A stretch of 64,000 nucleotides of DNA from Turbatrix aceti (taxonomy: Eukaryota; Nematoda; Chromadorea; Rhabditida; Panagrolaimidae), in the NCBI GenBank assembly GCA_963969345.1, contig OZ017767.1:3872739-3936738 (forward strand), in the 5' to 3' direction. Shown here in pieces: positions 12,301 through 23,664 of the stretch (its first letter is position 1; each line of letters opens with the position of its first letter). The notes beneath the pieces were generated by a model, which was given only the letters and a program-made list of their open reading frames with translations, did no database searches and had not been told where the DNA came from. The position numbers and the translations under genes are program-made.

Positions 12301-15300
12301 TTTTGGCTTATGCCCCTGGGTAACTTTTTTTGGATTAACATATAACCATCTTTGCGGTCAGGCGGTTTCGCAATCCAACCACTCACCGGGCTAATGCTTC
12401 CGCTACGGAGTGTAATTTTTAATCCTTTCTCGTACCTGGCACATGTAAGTCTAATTGGCGGCATAGAACTATTTTTAAGTTTTTTTTGCAATTTTAAAAA
12501 AACGCAGGGGCGGTCTGCGACCAAGTATGCGGTGTGGTGCACCCGATAAGCCACCAGTTTTGAAGATTATGAAAACCGTACTCCGCGGTCCTCTGGGCAT
12601 TAAAAATGGTTCCTTCCGTGGCTGCAGTGTTGTTTTGACTTTTCCATTTCGTTAAGAGGGGGTACCATGGCTGAGTACCAGGAATTGGCGTGTGTTTAGC
12701 CACAAAATGCGAAAAATAGTGAACTCAACACTCTGAAAACGGCACTCCTTGGTGGCTCTTTGGATGCTCTCGGTGTTCTCGTTGCAAATTGTTAGCTAAG
12801 ACTTAATCTCAGTTTTTGCAACCGAAATGAGGCAGAGTGGTGTTCACGCAATTTTGACGCTTGTGAGAAATTTATTCCTAAAAATAACAAAGTTTCGATT
12901 TGTCCTGAAATGCCTGCCTGGGTTGGGGGATTACCGTAGTCGACTGAGTCTGTGTGACGTCGGTTCGTGACACGCAACGTGAGACGACGATCTTCTCAAA
13001 CGACCTTTAACTTGTTTTTTTTCTTTTTGTGCCAAAAATTACCTGCTAAAAACAAAATAAAGGTTGAAAACAGAAAAACACCAGCTTTGGTCGATGGAGA
13101 TTGCTATTTAGTTTGGCATCATTTTTGATCTGTGATGAACAAAACGTCTCGCGTTACTATTATATTTTTCTGAAACCACCATTCACGTGAAGCCGCTGTC
13201 TAGCAACATTATCATCATGTATTTTTTTTGTATGCCGGTCCGCACGGTAACGGTCCCCAGGGAACCAGTGGGGTGTGCTACAAATGCAAAGGAGCTCTCT
13301 GGTATGATTTTCGATGTTGCACACGCCTTCATTTACCAGTAACATTCGGTATGTATAAATATATTTCTGCAAATTATTCAGTAAGCGTAAAACTCTCTCT
13401 CTCTTGGCAGGGGTTGTGATTCCACCTGTCTTCGTTACTTGATTGCATGTATACGGAAGCCCGAATTGCCTCAATGACTTCTTGCGAAACATCAGACTGG
13501 CAGGGTGCTTCATTCTTGACACTTTGACGTCTAATTGCTTATGCTGTCATTTTATTCATTTGGCGGGTTCATCCGCCTGATACTGATTAATACAGTACCT
13601 TAATTACGCCTGGCGGGGTTAAGTAATCATGCTTTATGTGGCAGCAAAGATGACGCGCGTGCTGTTCTTCGAAAACTTCTAGAAGAAATAATTTTTTGAT
13701 CTTGTTGGATTGCGACAGTTTTTTTTCATTCGCATTCTTCTAATTACTTGGTTTTCATAGTATATAAACACCTAGACCGTCTATCAAGCGTACGTAAAAT
13801 TACTTTGAAATAGTTCAGCGAGTTTTTTGAGAAACAGCGGTGTCAAATTACACGGTTGGGAGATCTGGGGGTCCGCATGTTGCACGCGAGTTGCTGGAAA
13901 GGTCTGGCGCACGAACGAAAGTGCTTGTTTTGTGTCCTTTTGACACGCAGAAGTAATAATTTATATTTTTTTGCAGCAAGTTCCACAGAAGTCATGCTTT
14001 GAAAAAATTGCTGGCAGATGGGGGCACGTTTTGAGTTACCATTGGAAAAGTTAATCTTTATGGATTTATCTAATTAGCTCGAGTTTAGATTTCCGTTTCG
14101 TCTTTAGAATGCTCGGTTTCGTCTTTAGAATGCTTTTTTTAGCCTTTCCACGGATTAGCCTGGGTTTTCTAATATATGAGAACCCCACTTGTCCTCTGGA
14201 TGTCGCCACATCGGCTAATTGGTCGTAGCATTCTAATAATTTTTCTTCAAGGACGGGTTTGAATTTCAATGCCACGCATAATCCGATAATTGTCATTCAA
14301 TCCACCCCTGCACGAGAAACGTGTCGGCTTTTTCTATGGATGCCAAAAATGATTGCTTGTCCCCGGATGGCATTGCGGATGTCGAACCGCGTAAAAACGA
14401 ATGATCTCTTTCGTCTCTCGCTGGAAGGGTAATTTTTAGTCAAAAATCTGCCTGCGTTGGCGCTGAAGCTCAATTACGGCTGAGGAACAGTAGCGGTAAT
14501 TGCGAGGCGCGCTTATCAGTCAAAGACTACTTCAAAAACCATTTTTTCTCACTACCGTACTTTTGCAGCTTGTCAGCAAGTTTGTATGAAAAAATTTCTT
14601 TCATTAAAAAATGTGTTTGTATTTATCATACTTAAAGCTGCTGCAAAGCTGACGAGGGCCTACCTGTTGCGTAATTTTTTGTATTTCATTATTGGATATT
14701 GTTCTTTGCGTGTGGACGACCTAGAACCCACGAGCGAGAAAGGGGAGTGTCCGTGAAAGAGAAATATCTCTGTTAACGACAAAAAAAGAACCCTGATTCT
14801 TAGTGGAGTCCACGAACCAAAGACGGGGGAGCATACAATTCTCCTCGAACTGAAGAAGAGAACGCAGCCTACGTAGTAGTACTTATTTAAAACTTGAGAG
14901 CAGAAAGGACGATGTCCTCAGGCGAATTAGCGCGATATCACACTTGGCCTGTGCACTTCTCCTTGAAGATGCATGTTTTTTGAACCCCAGCAGCGATTCT
15001 GTCTTCCACCCGGGGCCAAGCCTGAGGTGGCGTCATTTTGAGGGCGGTGTGTTCTATTGAATTCCAGTAGTAGTACGCGATAAATAAATAAATATTTATT
15101 ATGTGACTATTGCAACACGTCCGTCGTAGTCAGTGCCACGTTTGCCTCGCCCTGTCTAAACATTGCTTTTACGCGAAAAAAACCAGTCCCGGTGATTAAA
15201 ACTACCACGAGCGCTTACCTGGCTTCCAAGAAAAGTCTTCTTAATTCTTCGCAGTGTGTTATATTGCCACTAAGAACGTTTGAGAGGTTAAGGTCACGTA

Positions 15301-15677
15301 TCCTCAATCTTCAATCTTTTTGTTTCTCCTCCTCCTACAAGTCATCTATTTTGGGCGCCGCAAAGCTGTAGCCGGCAGTGGTTGATTAATTTCACGCCAA
15401 GACATGCCTCCGAGCTTTTCAATAATTAACGCTGCCGAAAGTCTCTTTCTTCTTCTGTACACATCGGATTTTTTTTGTCGCTTGGTTCCTTCTGTCCATA
15501 CATAGGCAGACAGACACCTCTCGCCTGGCCTCGTACCCCTGACAGATTGCCTCTGCATTCATTGGAGCCCTGACAGATTTAATTTCGCGACTCATTTCAA
15601 ATGTTCGTTCCGCGTGTCAAAAAGCACCGAGGGTTGCCTAAATACATACACGTGCTGTTCTTTAGCCCTGCGTCCAG
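9352..15677. other. 6.3-kb gene-poor region
   Basis: AT-rich with frequent short poly-T/poly-A runs, including a T-tract of more than 25 bases near 12,272-12,304, a pyrimidine (CT) stretch near 9,371-9,420 and a G-rich run near 10,031-10,056. Open frames are short, AT-biased and without recognisable domains. A 19-bp direct repeat is annotated separately. No exon could be supported. Confidence 0.5.
14095..14134. repeat. 19-bp direct repeat in tandem
   Basis: GTTTCGTCTTTAGAATGCT occurs at 14095-14113 and again at 14116-14134, a 21-bp period. It looks like a local duplication in noncoding DNA. Confidence 0.8.
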
Positions 15678-17771
15678 ATGTTTGGCAACATCAGCACCTT
15701 TCCTCTGGAACCCACCGACTTCCCATACACCTCCGTCAACGATGGCGGCGACGCAGACGATGTCACCGAGATGATAGAGACTGTAAGATTTTTTTCATAT
15801 TATTTTTCCGTGGCCGAACGTTATTATAATATTTTTCCGCGTGATATTTCGTCCGGAAGGAACATGCTTGTTTTTAGCCCGAGGTGTTTTTGAACAGCTT
15901 GTTTACACATTTGGAAAATATTTTTTGCGCCGCTTTTGTTCAAACAAAAACCAAAAAAATGTTTTTTATCCAGCGTGGGAGGCGTTATGAGCTTTAGTCA
16001 GCCGACCCTTTCTTGGCACTTGGTGAGCATCGGAGATTTGACGTCGAGTACCGGGTGATTCACACCCAGCGGGGGAGACCCAACTAAGTGACCTAATTCT
16101 AAGTGGCCTTAGTACATTGCTTTTGGGCCTTTCTGCCGGCAGAGATCTCATTAAAGCTACGACCACGCTTTTAAAAATCTGAAAAGGGAAGTAAAAAAGG
16201 CAGTTCGTGCCATTTGAGAACAAACAGCCTTTTTTTAATTTGGAAATGCAAACACGGAAATTTACTGTTTTTTGGGGTCCTCGAACGCTGATTCAGTAAG
16301 ATCTCCGTTCCAGATAGAAGTATACATCTACTGCGTGTGCTTTGCCGTCGGTGTGCCGCTGAATGTCATCTCATTCGTAAAGCTCTTCGGCGCCTATCGC
16401 AAATCGCAGACCACGCACAAGCAGCAACACGCGCAGATTAACCTCCTGCGACTGCATCTCAACGTTGCTGACCTCATGACGCTCTTCTGTTTCACAACGG
16501 TCCAGATCGGCTGGATGATGACAACTGAGTGGCTCGGTGGCGACCTTCTCTGTCGTGTGGCAAAGTTCTTCTCGACATTTGTCTTCTACCTGACGTCATT
16601 CATCATCGTATGCATCGCGATTGACCGCGCCTACGGTGCCTTCCGGCTCAGCACTTTCCGGGTGTCGAGGCGCGACTACGACCGATGCAAGCGAATGCTG
16701 GTCGTTGCCTGGGTCATGGCAACGCTCACCTCTTTGCCCCAGCTCTACGTTTTTGGTGTCGTCAGTCCCCCCGACAATCCTGAGTTTCGGTAGGATTTTG
16801 GTTGTGTTTAAAAAATTATGATCATTGAGGACAAAATTTTAGGCAATGCGCTACAAAATGGATGCTAGCAAAATCCGTGATCGAAAAAAAGCAGTCGGAC
16901 GAAAACATCGAACAAGAGTACTACAACGAACTTTTGACCGAGTTGAATAATCTCAAAAATTGGGAGACAGCGTACAACATTTTCCACTTGCTTTTTGTTT
17001 TCTGTTTGCCGGTACTCATAATTTTTGCTTCGTACATCTCCGTACTCTGCCTGCTCAGCGCCTTCTCCCGTCAGTCCAATGGTTCGTATTCAGCGTTCGA
17101 ATGTCCCAGAATTTATCGGTTTGTTTCAGGCGTCTTCAAAGAATCCAAGTTGAAGGCAGTGTGTTGCTCGCTCCTTTTCGTCCCCTCTAAGCTGATGCGA
17201 CAGCACTCGCAAGAGCTTCCGTCCTTCAACAGCGTCGCCTTCGAAAGCGAGCAATCCAACAAAATTCGCCACGTCGTGTTCAACCACCGCAAAAACGATA
17301 CAGTTGCCACCGAGCTGCAGAGCGACGAGCCCGTGATCACCGTCAACCCGCCTTCAGGTGAATCCCAGCGACCGGCAGTCGACAGCACTCGACGGCCTTC
17401 CGAGGAGAGCACCGATTTCAACAGAGTCTGTCTGCTGCGTTCTTCGGCGAGTCACGTCAACATCGGCCCGATGGCGATGAAGACCATCGCCCGTGCCAGG
17501 CAGCGTACCAAGCGTCAGGCCGCACTCATCCTCATCGCTTACCTCACGTTCTGGACGCCGTACAACGTGCTCGCCATCGTGCACATCGTCGTCTCACGTA
17601 TCCTAGACAACACTGCTCCGCTGGTCTTGGGAAGAGCGCTGGCATTTTTCCATGACTTCGCTCCCGTTTCTCAACTCCCTCATTGTCGTCAACGCTATCG
17701 TCAACCCCCTTATTTACGGAGTCTTTGACTCGCCTCGCTCCTTCCGTCATCCGTTCACGTATCAACGCTAA
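15678..17771 (+). CDS. Rhodopsin-family neuropeptide GPCR (GnRH/AKH/corazonin receptor-like)
   Basis: Exons 15678-15782, 16314-16789 and from 16843 onward. Exon 1 encodes an extracellular N terminus with an N-glycosylation site (NIS). TM1 starts IEVYIYCVCF; TM2 carries HLNVADL; TM3 has the disulfide Cys (DLLCRV) and CIAIDR in place of DRY; ECL2 has the partner Cys (RQCATKW); TM5 runs HLLFVFCLPVLII; a long intracellular loop 3 follows; TM6 has TFWTPYN; TM7 ends NAIVNPLIYG. HLNVADL and NPLIYG fit the peptide-receptor group including GnRH, AKH, corazonin and vasopressin receptors; the exact subfamily is inference. Two problems: a 48-nt segment (17082-17129) with donor and acceptor is also open in frame, and TM7 lies in a different frame from TM6. 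A 37-nt intron (17598-17634) with a weak acceptor or a one-base frameshift near 17650 would join them. If the break is real the gene is damaged. Confidence 0.8.
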
Positions 17772-18510
17772 TGCCTACGAGTCTCCAACATTGCCATATC
17801 TATCCCCTGAAATTCTACGGGTCCAGTTGTTTTTTTTTGTGCTTGAAAAACATTTTTTGTTTTCAAAATAAACATAATGCGAATTTCAGTAAACAGACTC
17901 CAAAGTTGTGCTCACCGCTAATTTTATTGAAAGGGCTCATGAGTGTGACCCGGAATAGTAAGCAGGTGGTAATTCATCACCTTTTACTTTTTTTAGCTCA
18001 CATCACGTTTCCTGGAAAATAAAGTTAGCTGTACAAAATCAGGGACTGTTTAACGTAGACAAAAGAAAGCGTGGCGACGAAAATTTACAATAGTATACTC
18101 CCGACTTTTGTACTCTCGTCAATGAGCTCGTCAACGTGTATAAATAGCCGCATTTGCCATCTGAAGTTTAATTCTCAGAAATTTATGCATACTCATTTGT
18201 TGAATTTTGTGTTCAGGCAAAAATAGCGGCTGATGCCATTTTTGGACTAATGTGGCGTGTTTAGTATGACACAAAATTTGTTTTTGAGTGTATAATATTT
18301 AGAAAGCAGCAAGTGTTTCCGGTGGATATAAAACATTTATACAAAAACGGAAACGAACAGGGACAAGCAACACAAATCAGATGGCCTTTAAATTAGCTCC
18401 TATGTAAGCTCGGATATCTGCAATTCTTAGATTTGTGTCACATTCTTACAAATTATGTACATATTTAGATTCTAGATTGCACTTTACTTTTGTTTTGAAT
18501 CAAAATTCAC
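17772..18510. other. Intergenic, AT-rich
   Basis: No gene recognised. It lies between the GPCR and a convergent unknown gene. AATAAA motifs near 17,866 and 18,020 are candidate poly(A) signals for the GPCR. Confidence 0.5.
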
Positions 18511-19101
18511 TTACGGTTTCGAAATAGATTTTATGTATAAATGAGTCACAACATCAGCACCCGTTCCATCGATGTAGTATCCTCGAGTAAAAAAAACCAA
18601 CATGTAGTTACCGTTGATCTCTATTCTTCAAAAACAATCATTTACGAAACGGAAAAATACCTCGATGCAAAACAGGATCCTGCAAAATACGATGTGCTTG
18701 AAAAACGGTACAGAACAATAAAAGACCAACTTTGGAAGGCCCGCCAGCGAGGACACGGTCCGTGAACACAACCCGCAGGGAGCGAAGGGTAGGCGTCGTC
18801 GATGAGACGAGCTCGTCGCCGGTGAGGTCGCCGAAAGCCGCTGTTTGCTCGAGATGATCCAGAAACTCGGGCATCTTTGGATAGACGCAGACTTTGCGGT
18901 TTTTGGCGAATCGCGCGTAGACAGCAGACGTCGTCTCGACGCCTGTCTTTGCGATTGTCGGGTCATGCTTCTTGTCTTTTGACTTGGAGGGCTTCTTGGA
19001 CACCCGGCTGCTGGAGTGGCTACGGGGTGGGCCTGTGTCCGAAACTGAACCTGTAAAAGCAAGTGGTCATCAAATTGCCATTGAAGTTGAAAAATACCCA
19101 T
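18511..19101 (-). CDS. Unknown small protein, four-exon model
   Basis: The confident part is the exon 19050-18731, preceded by TTTTACAG. It is GC-rich and encodes a Ser/Lys-rich start followed by a more ordered stretch (YARFAKNRKVCVYPKMPEF, LDHLEQTAAFGDL). It joins in phase to a mini-exon supplying only ATGG (19101-19098). Downstream, short introns of 51 and 40 nt connect to exons 18679-18661 and 18620-18511, giving 150 residues ending YIKSISKP. Those last exons are AT-rich and less certain. The terminal TAA overlaps a GTAAGT donor motif, so the protein could continue. The opposite strand carries a 74-codon open frame (18541-18765) that competes for the same DNA. I do not recognise the family. 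Confidence 0.45.
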
Positions 19102-19726
19102 ATCTCTAAAGACGGAAAAAGTAATTTATGGATTCGTCAACGGAAACGATTGATTTTTTTCTAAAATTTCTTCATTATCGAAGGAGTTCAAAATTAGCAA
19201 AAGCATGTCAACAAGTTTTTTGTTTTTGACTGCGACGAACAAGTGGACAATAAAAATGTAATTACAGGTCGTAGACTCGGATTAGGGCAGGTATTGTTCG
19301 GTTCATCATTACGCATATCGAGTCGGAGACGCACATGGATGATGTCTAGCCGTACCGGATTGATCTCGTTGCGCGACGGCGAACACGGAGTGCAAAGTCC
19401 CTACTTAGAACCGCCACGAGGGTGAGGGCGTACAAGTTATTTGTTATGCAACAATGGACCTTGCCTGACGGGGTGCATGGCTCTTTTGATCCCCGCCGGA
19501 TGAATTACACGCGACAGGTACCCACCATCCCAGAAAGTATAAGTTCGACACTAACAGGTGGGATTCAGCTGTTTTGTGAAATGGTGCGGCGGCTGGTCTC
19601 GATGAATGTTTTTTTCCCAAAACTCCCGGGCGCTGTCAATCGTTGCACCAACGATGACTCACATTGTTTCACTGTTTATCGGGCGATCTGTTGTCAGTCG
19701 ACTGATTTCCGTTTTTAGGAAACGTC
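19102..19726. other. Divergent upstream region
   Basis: Separates the unknown minus-strand gene from the 7TM receptor-like gene and presumably holds both promoters. No gene seen. Confidence 0.5.
19711..19718 (+). promoter_or_regulatory. Lone splice acceptor 8 nt before a start codon
   Basis: GTTTTTAG ends at 19718, eight bases before the ATG at 19727, with no upstream exon in frame. This arrangement is typical of nematode spliced-leader addition; a 5' UTR intron is the alternative. Confidence 0.5.
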
Positions 19727-21258
19727 ATGAATACAAAGCCGGCAGCAGCGCCCCGAACTCCGCCGGGCAGTGTGATTCCAATGGACGAGAGCAGTCCACC
19801 GCGTCGGGAATACAGCTTCGAGGAGATGCGGGCCAAGGTGTGGGGGCCGTACTACTGGCTGTCGCAGGGCACGTGCCAGCTCTATCCCAACAGGAAACAC
19901 GTCGAGTGGTGGAAGAACATCTTTCACTGGCTGCCGGCTTTTGTATCCGTCGGCGTGCTTGTGGCCCGGAATATCTATATCATGATTCGCATGATGGACA
20001 CTATCGTAAGTTGCCTTCTCACAGGTCACAAAATCTTGATTATGGTCGTTACAGGCGCTTTCGCTCGATTGGGCCTACATAAACATTCTGTTCTTCCAAT
20101 CGCTCCATTCTATGGTCAGCGCTTTCAGCATGCTACGCTTCAAGAAGGACGACTTCTTCAGACGCGTCACCGACCATCTTATTTTGTCTTCACGCAATAA
20201 TGCAAGTGCAAAATGCGCGCGTAATTTTTGATGAAAAATAGATTTCAGATAACCATTCGGATGACGGCCAAGCTCATTCTGCAGTTTTCTTTGGTCTACT
20301 TCTTTTTTGTCATGCCGGCTATCGTGTTTCTCATCGAGAACGCCGTCATGTATCACTATGATATTGAAGTATCACCTGTGGTTTACAACCTCACGAAGAA
20401 GGAAACAATGCTGTTCAGGTAAACACCGGATTTCATTTTTACGGTTTTCCACACCAAAATGTGATTTCCAGAAAATCAATGCTTGGATCGCCAGAGTTTT
20501 ACATCATTGATGCAATCACCATTTTGTGGGCGGGGTACGTGAGTGCCTCTGCGTCTACCGTCTACCTGCTGGCCAACCGCGCCATCTGCTACGAATACGC
20601 GCAGTTTAACAAGGAGCTCAAGGAAAAGATTGCATCCCGGCAAATCCTGGTGAGCGCCGCAGAATCGCAGCAAATTCACTGATGTGAAAATTTTCAGAAG
20701 CAGCACGTAATGAAAGAAGTCGAGCTCCGGGTAATTCATTTCATTTCTGCCGCGCGCTACGCTGCGAACAGCGCGGCTTCCATCGTGGATCTCACCTTCA
20801 TGACGGGACTATTCATGCAGATCTGCGCTCAGTTTGTCTTGATTGCCTTCTCGCGCACCATCCACTTCATGCAAAATGCCCTTTTCGGGCTCTGGACAGC
20901 CATGAGCATCGCGCTCCTCGTCATGTCCACCCGACTCATCGCCAGCTTCTATGTCCAGCTCAGCAAGACCACGGACATGATCTGGCTGGACGACGCGCTC
21001 TGGGGCGAGTGTGATGACGTCGTTGTCCGGGAATCTGCGAGAACGATTTCCGAACGAATCCATTCGGTGGATTACAATTCCAAGAGCATGACGCCTACGA
21101 AGGCCGCCAACCTGGTCTTCAACATGGTGAGCTGACGTAGGAAAGGTGTGAAATGTAAACATGTGGAGTTTCAGGTGTTGTTCATCATCCCGTTCTTCGT
21201 CGACATTCTCGCCAACTACAAGTACGTCCCGCCGGCCATGAGAACTCTCGACCAGTGA
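19727..21258 (+). CDS. Multi-pass membrane protein, candidate gustatory-receptor-like chemoreceptor
   Basis: Six exons (19727-20005, 20055-20201, 20249-20418, 20472-20649, 20698-21126, 21175-21258) keep phase throughout and give 428 residues. A hydrophilic, Pro-rich N terminus of about 65 residues precedes roughly seven hydrophobic segments: around IFHWLPAFVSVGVLVA, WAYINILFFQSL, ILQFSLVYFFFVMPAIVF, IIDAITILWAGYVSA, LTFMTGLFMQICAQFVLI, LWTAMSIALLVMSTR and VLFIIPFFVDILANY. Length, long cytoplasmic-looking N terminus and absence of GPCR class A motifs fit the insect Gr / nematode gur-type (gustatory receptor-like) ion-channel superfamily, but the family's C-terminal TYhhhhhQF signature is not clear, so assignment is tentative. 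Intron 2 uses a GC donor (AAT|GCAAGT). Introns are 46-53 nt, all with TTTCAG or ACAG acceptors. Confidence 0.75.
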
Positions 21259-21492
21259 TAAAGTGCGCAGAAAGCGACGATCTTACAGCCAGGCGGCTTT
21301 GAAAAAAAATGTTTTCAAAGCACATCGCCTCCCCCGAACAGTCTCCCAGCACGCGACAGGCCACAACACCCAGCAAGTTCCTCAAAACTTTAATAAATAC
21401 AAGCTAAGCTGCGCAAAGACGGGCACAATCTCGCCGCGATTCAAAAAAGAAAAAGATCCGGATAAAACTCTCTCTCAAAAAAAAAACATGAC

Positions 21493-23130
21493 CTATTGGG
21501 GGTAGACCTCGACGAGGGCGCCGACAGCCTGTCCACCAGCGGCGCAGGCGGCGATGAGGGCGATCTGGCCGTTTTCGTGTCTCAGGCGGTTGGCAGCGTG
21601 CGAGATGAGCCGGATGCCGGTCGCGCCGAATGGGTGTCCGATGGAGAGCGAGCCGCCCCAGTTGTTGATCTTGTTCATCGGGATGGTGCCGTACTTTTGA
21701 GGCAGCTTGAAGTACGTCTTGCAGAAATGGTCCGATTCCAGGGCAGCGAGGTTCGCGAGCACCTGTCCGGCGAAGGCCTCGTGGATCTCGAAGGCGTCGA
21801 TGTCGCCGAGGGTGAGCCCGTTGCGCGCCAGGAGCCGGGGGATGACGTAGGCAGGTCCGAGGAGGAGTTGGTCCTTGGGGTCCTGGGAGACGAAGAGGAA
21901 GTCCCGGAGGAAGGCCTTTGGTTTCAAGCCCTTTCTCTGCGCGTACTCCTCCGAGGTGACGAGGCCGGCAGAGGCGCCGTCCGTGAGGAAGGACGCGTTG
22001 GCGGCGGTCACAGTGCCGTGGGGCTTGACGAAGGCCGGCTTCAGCGATGCCAGCTTCTCAGGTGTGCTCACACGGATGCCGTTGTCCGCGGTGATCGTGG
22101 TAGCTTTCTTGCCGGGCACGTGGGTGGGGACAATGTCGGAGAGGAGACCTTTAGCAGCGGCATCTGCTGCTGCTTTGTGCGAGCGTAGGGCAAAGTCGTC
22201 AGAATCTCTGTAAAAAAACAACTGGTTAAAAAAATTCTCAGACTAAAACCCACTTTCTCGAAATACCAAACGCAGCAGCCAGACGGTCGCCGCTGTGGCC
22301 CATCGTCTCGTTTGTCGAGTATTCGGCCACAGCGGGCAATTCGGGGCTCAGGAGGCCTGTGACGATGGTCTTGCCCAGGTTCAGCTGATCGGGAAGCTTC
22401 TTGGCCTTCTGGAGGCTCAACAGAGCTGAGCGGACCTGAAATGGAACATCTGTGAACTTTTCCGCTTCGCAAACGGGTAATCTGTTATAAAATGCACGAA
22501 AAGTGTAGTTCGAGGTCATAAAAATTCCAAAAACCGACAAAGAAATAAAAAAAAGCGAAACTGCCCCGTCATCAAAAAATCCAAAAAACATATTTCTCAC
22601 CTTCCTGTTGTAGCGAATAGGCACATCGGAGAGTAACTCGACGCCACCAGCGATTCCGGCCTCCAGGTAGCCCAGGGAGATAAGACCCATGATCTGGGAG
22701 ACGGCGACGTTGGCCGAGATGCAAGCGAGCGTCACGGTATTGGCAGGGATCTGCAAACACTATTCTGAAAGCATTCCAATGCAAAAAGACAACTCACGTT
22801 GTCAGGAAGCCCAGCACTAAGGACAGCCTCGCGGGCAATGTTACTGGTCCGTGGCTCCTGGATAACGGTGCCGCAGACGACGTGGCCGATATCCGCGACA
22901 TCGACGCCGGTCTTGTTGATGAGTTCGAGCAGAGCGACGCGCTGCAGATCGACGGCCAGTAGATCCTTGTACCCGGTGCCGGACTGGAGGAAAGGCGTCC
23001 GCACGCCGTCGACGAAGACGATATTTGGACGGTTCGGCTTCGCGAGACTCTTCTTTCCTGTCGCCGGCGCTGCGGACGACAGCGAGCGGCATGCCACGAC
23101 CGCGGATCGCTGATGCACGCGACTCAACAT
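21493..23130 (-). CDS. HADHB: Mitochondrial trifunctional enzyme beta subunit (3-ketoacyl-CoA thiolase)
   Basis: Four exons (23130-22798, 22750-22601, 22435-22254, 22207-21493) encode 459 residues. The first ~35 residues are Arg/Ser/Ala-rich without acids, a mitochondrial presequence. The thiolase fold follows with the nucleophile in TLACISAN (Cys121), EIHEAFAGQ (His364), [10 protein letters not shown] (His413) and the second catalytic cysteine in AACAAGGQ (Cys443). It catalyses the last step of long-chain fatty acid beta-oxidation, thiolysis of 3-ketoacyl-CoA, in complex with the alpha subunit at the inner mitochondrial membrane. The sequence matches HADHB rather than the SCP2-type or cytosolic thiolases by its long insertion between the two halves. 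It lies 534 bp downstream of the P450 gene on the same strand. Confidence 0.95.
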
Positions 23131-23143
23131 GGCACCTGCAAAA
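23131..23143 (-). promoter_or_regulatory. Lone splice acceptor before the thiolase start
   Basis: On the minus strand TTTTGCAG is followed by GTGCC and the ATG, so the acceptor lies 5 nt before the start codon with no upstream coding exon. A spliced-leader addition site is the likely explanation. Confidence 0.55.
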
Positions 23144-23664
23144 CAAACACATCACAAAAAAATCAGGTTGTACACTACACGCGAGGCGCGACCGGTCCTT
23201 CAAAGCAGCCACTGAACTGCATGGATGACAAAACACTGACGGTGGGCTGGGAAATATAAGAAAAGTGACAAACTCCAAAAAGTGTGGTTAGGGCGAAGCA
23301 GAAGGTCGTCAACACGGACTTTGAACGATATAGGATACATTATTTGCGCCCGGACGAGTAAAACGAACGCAGTCGCAGCACGGACAGGTTCATTCTTGCA
23401 GTAACGCGGACTGATCGGAGTTCTTACAGCGAATTTTACTTTGTCATTTTTTGAGTGAAATCAACATTTTGTTTTGCGCTTCAATGTTCTGTCAGGTATC
23501 GTGCTATTATTTGTAGCGTCATTTTGTTGGTGACAAATGCCTAAAGGGTTTGTGCTGCTGGGTTATGGACAACTTTCAACAAGCATATAAGCGTCAATGC
23601 GCAGCGCACAAAGTCCAAATCTTGTTTATTACTTTTACGTTTTTGTGACGGATGACTGTTCACT
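23144..23664. other. Spacer between P450 and thiolase genes
   Basis: No gene seen. Both neighbours are on the minus strand, so the spacer holds the P450 3' end and whatever drives the thiolase gene. The close, same-strand order with an acceptor at the downstream gene could reflect an operon, but 534 bp is long for one. Confidence 0.4.

Noticed and set aside
14066..14296. Minus-strand frame with SILKTK repeats
   Set aside because: The repeat comes from a 21-bp noncoding duplication; no other coding signal.
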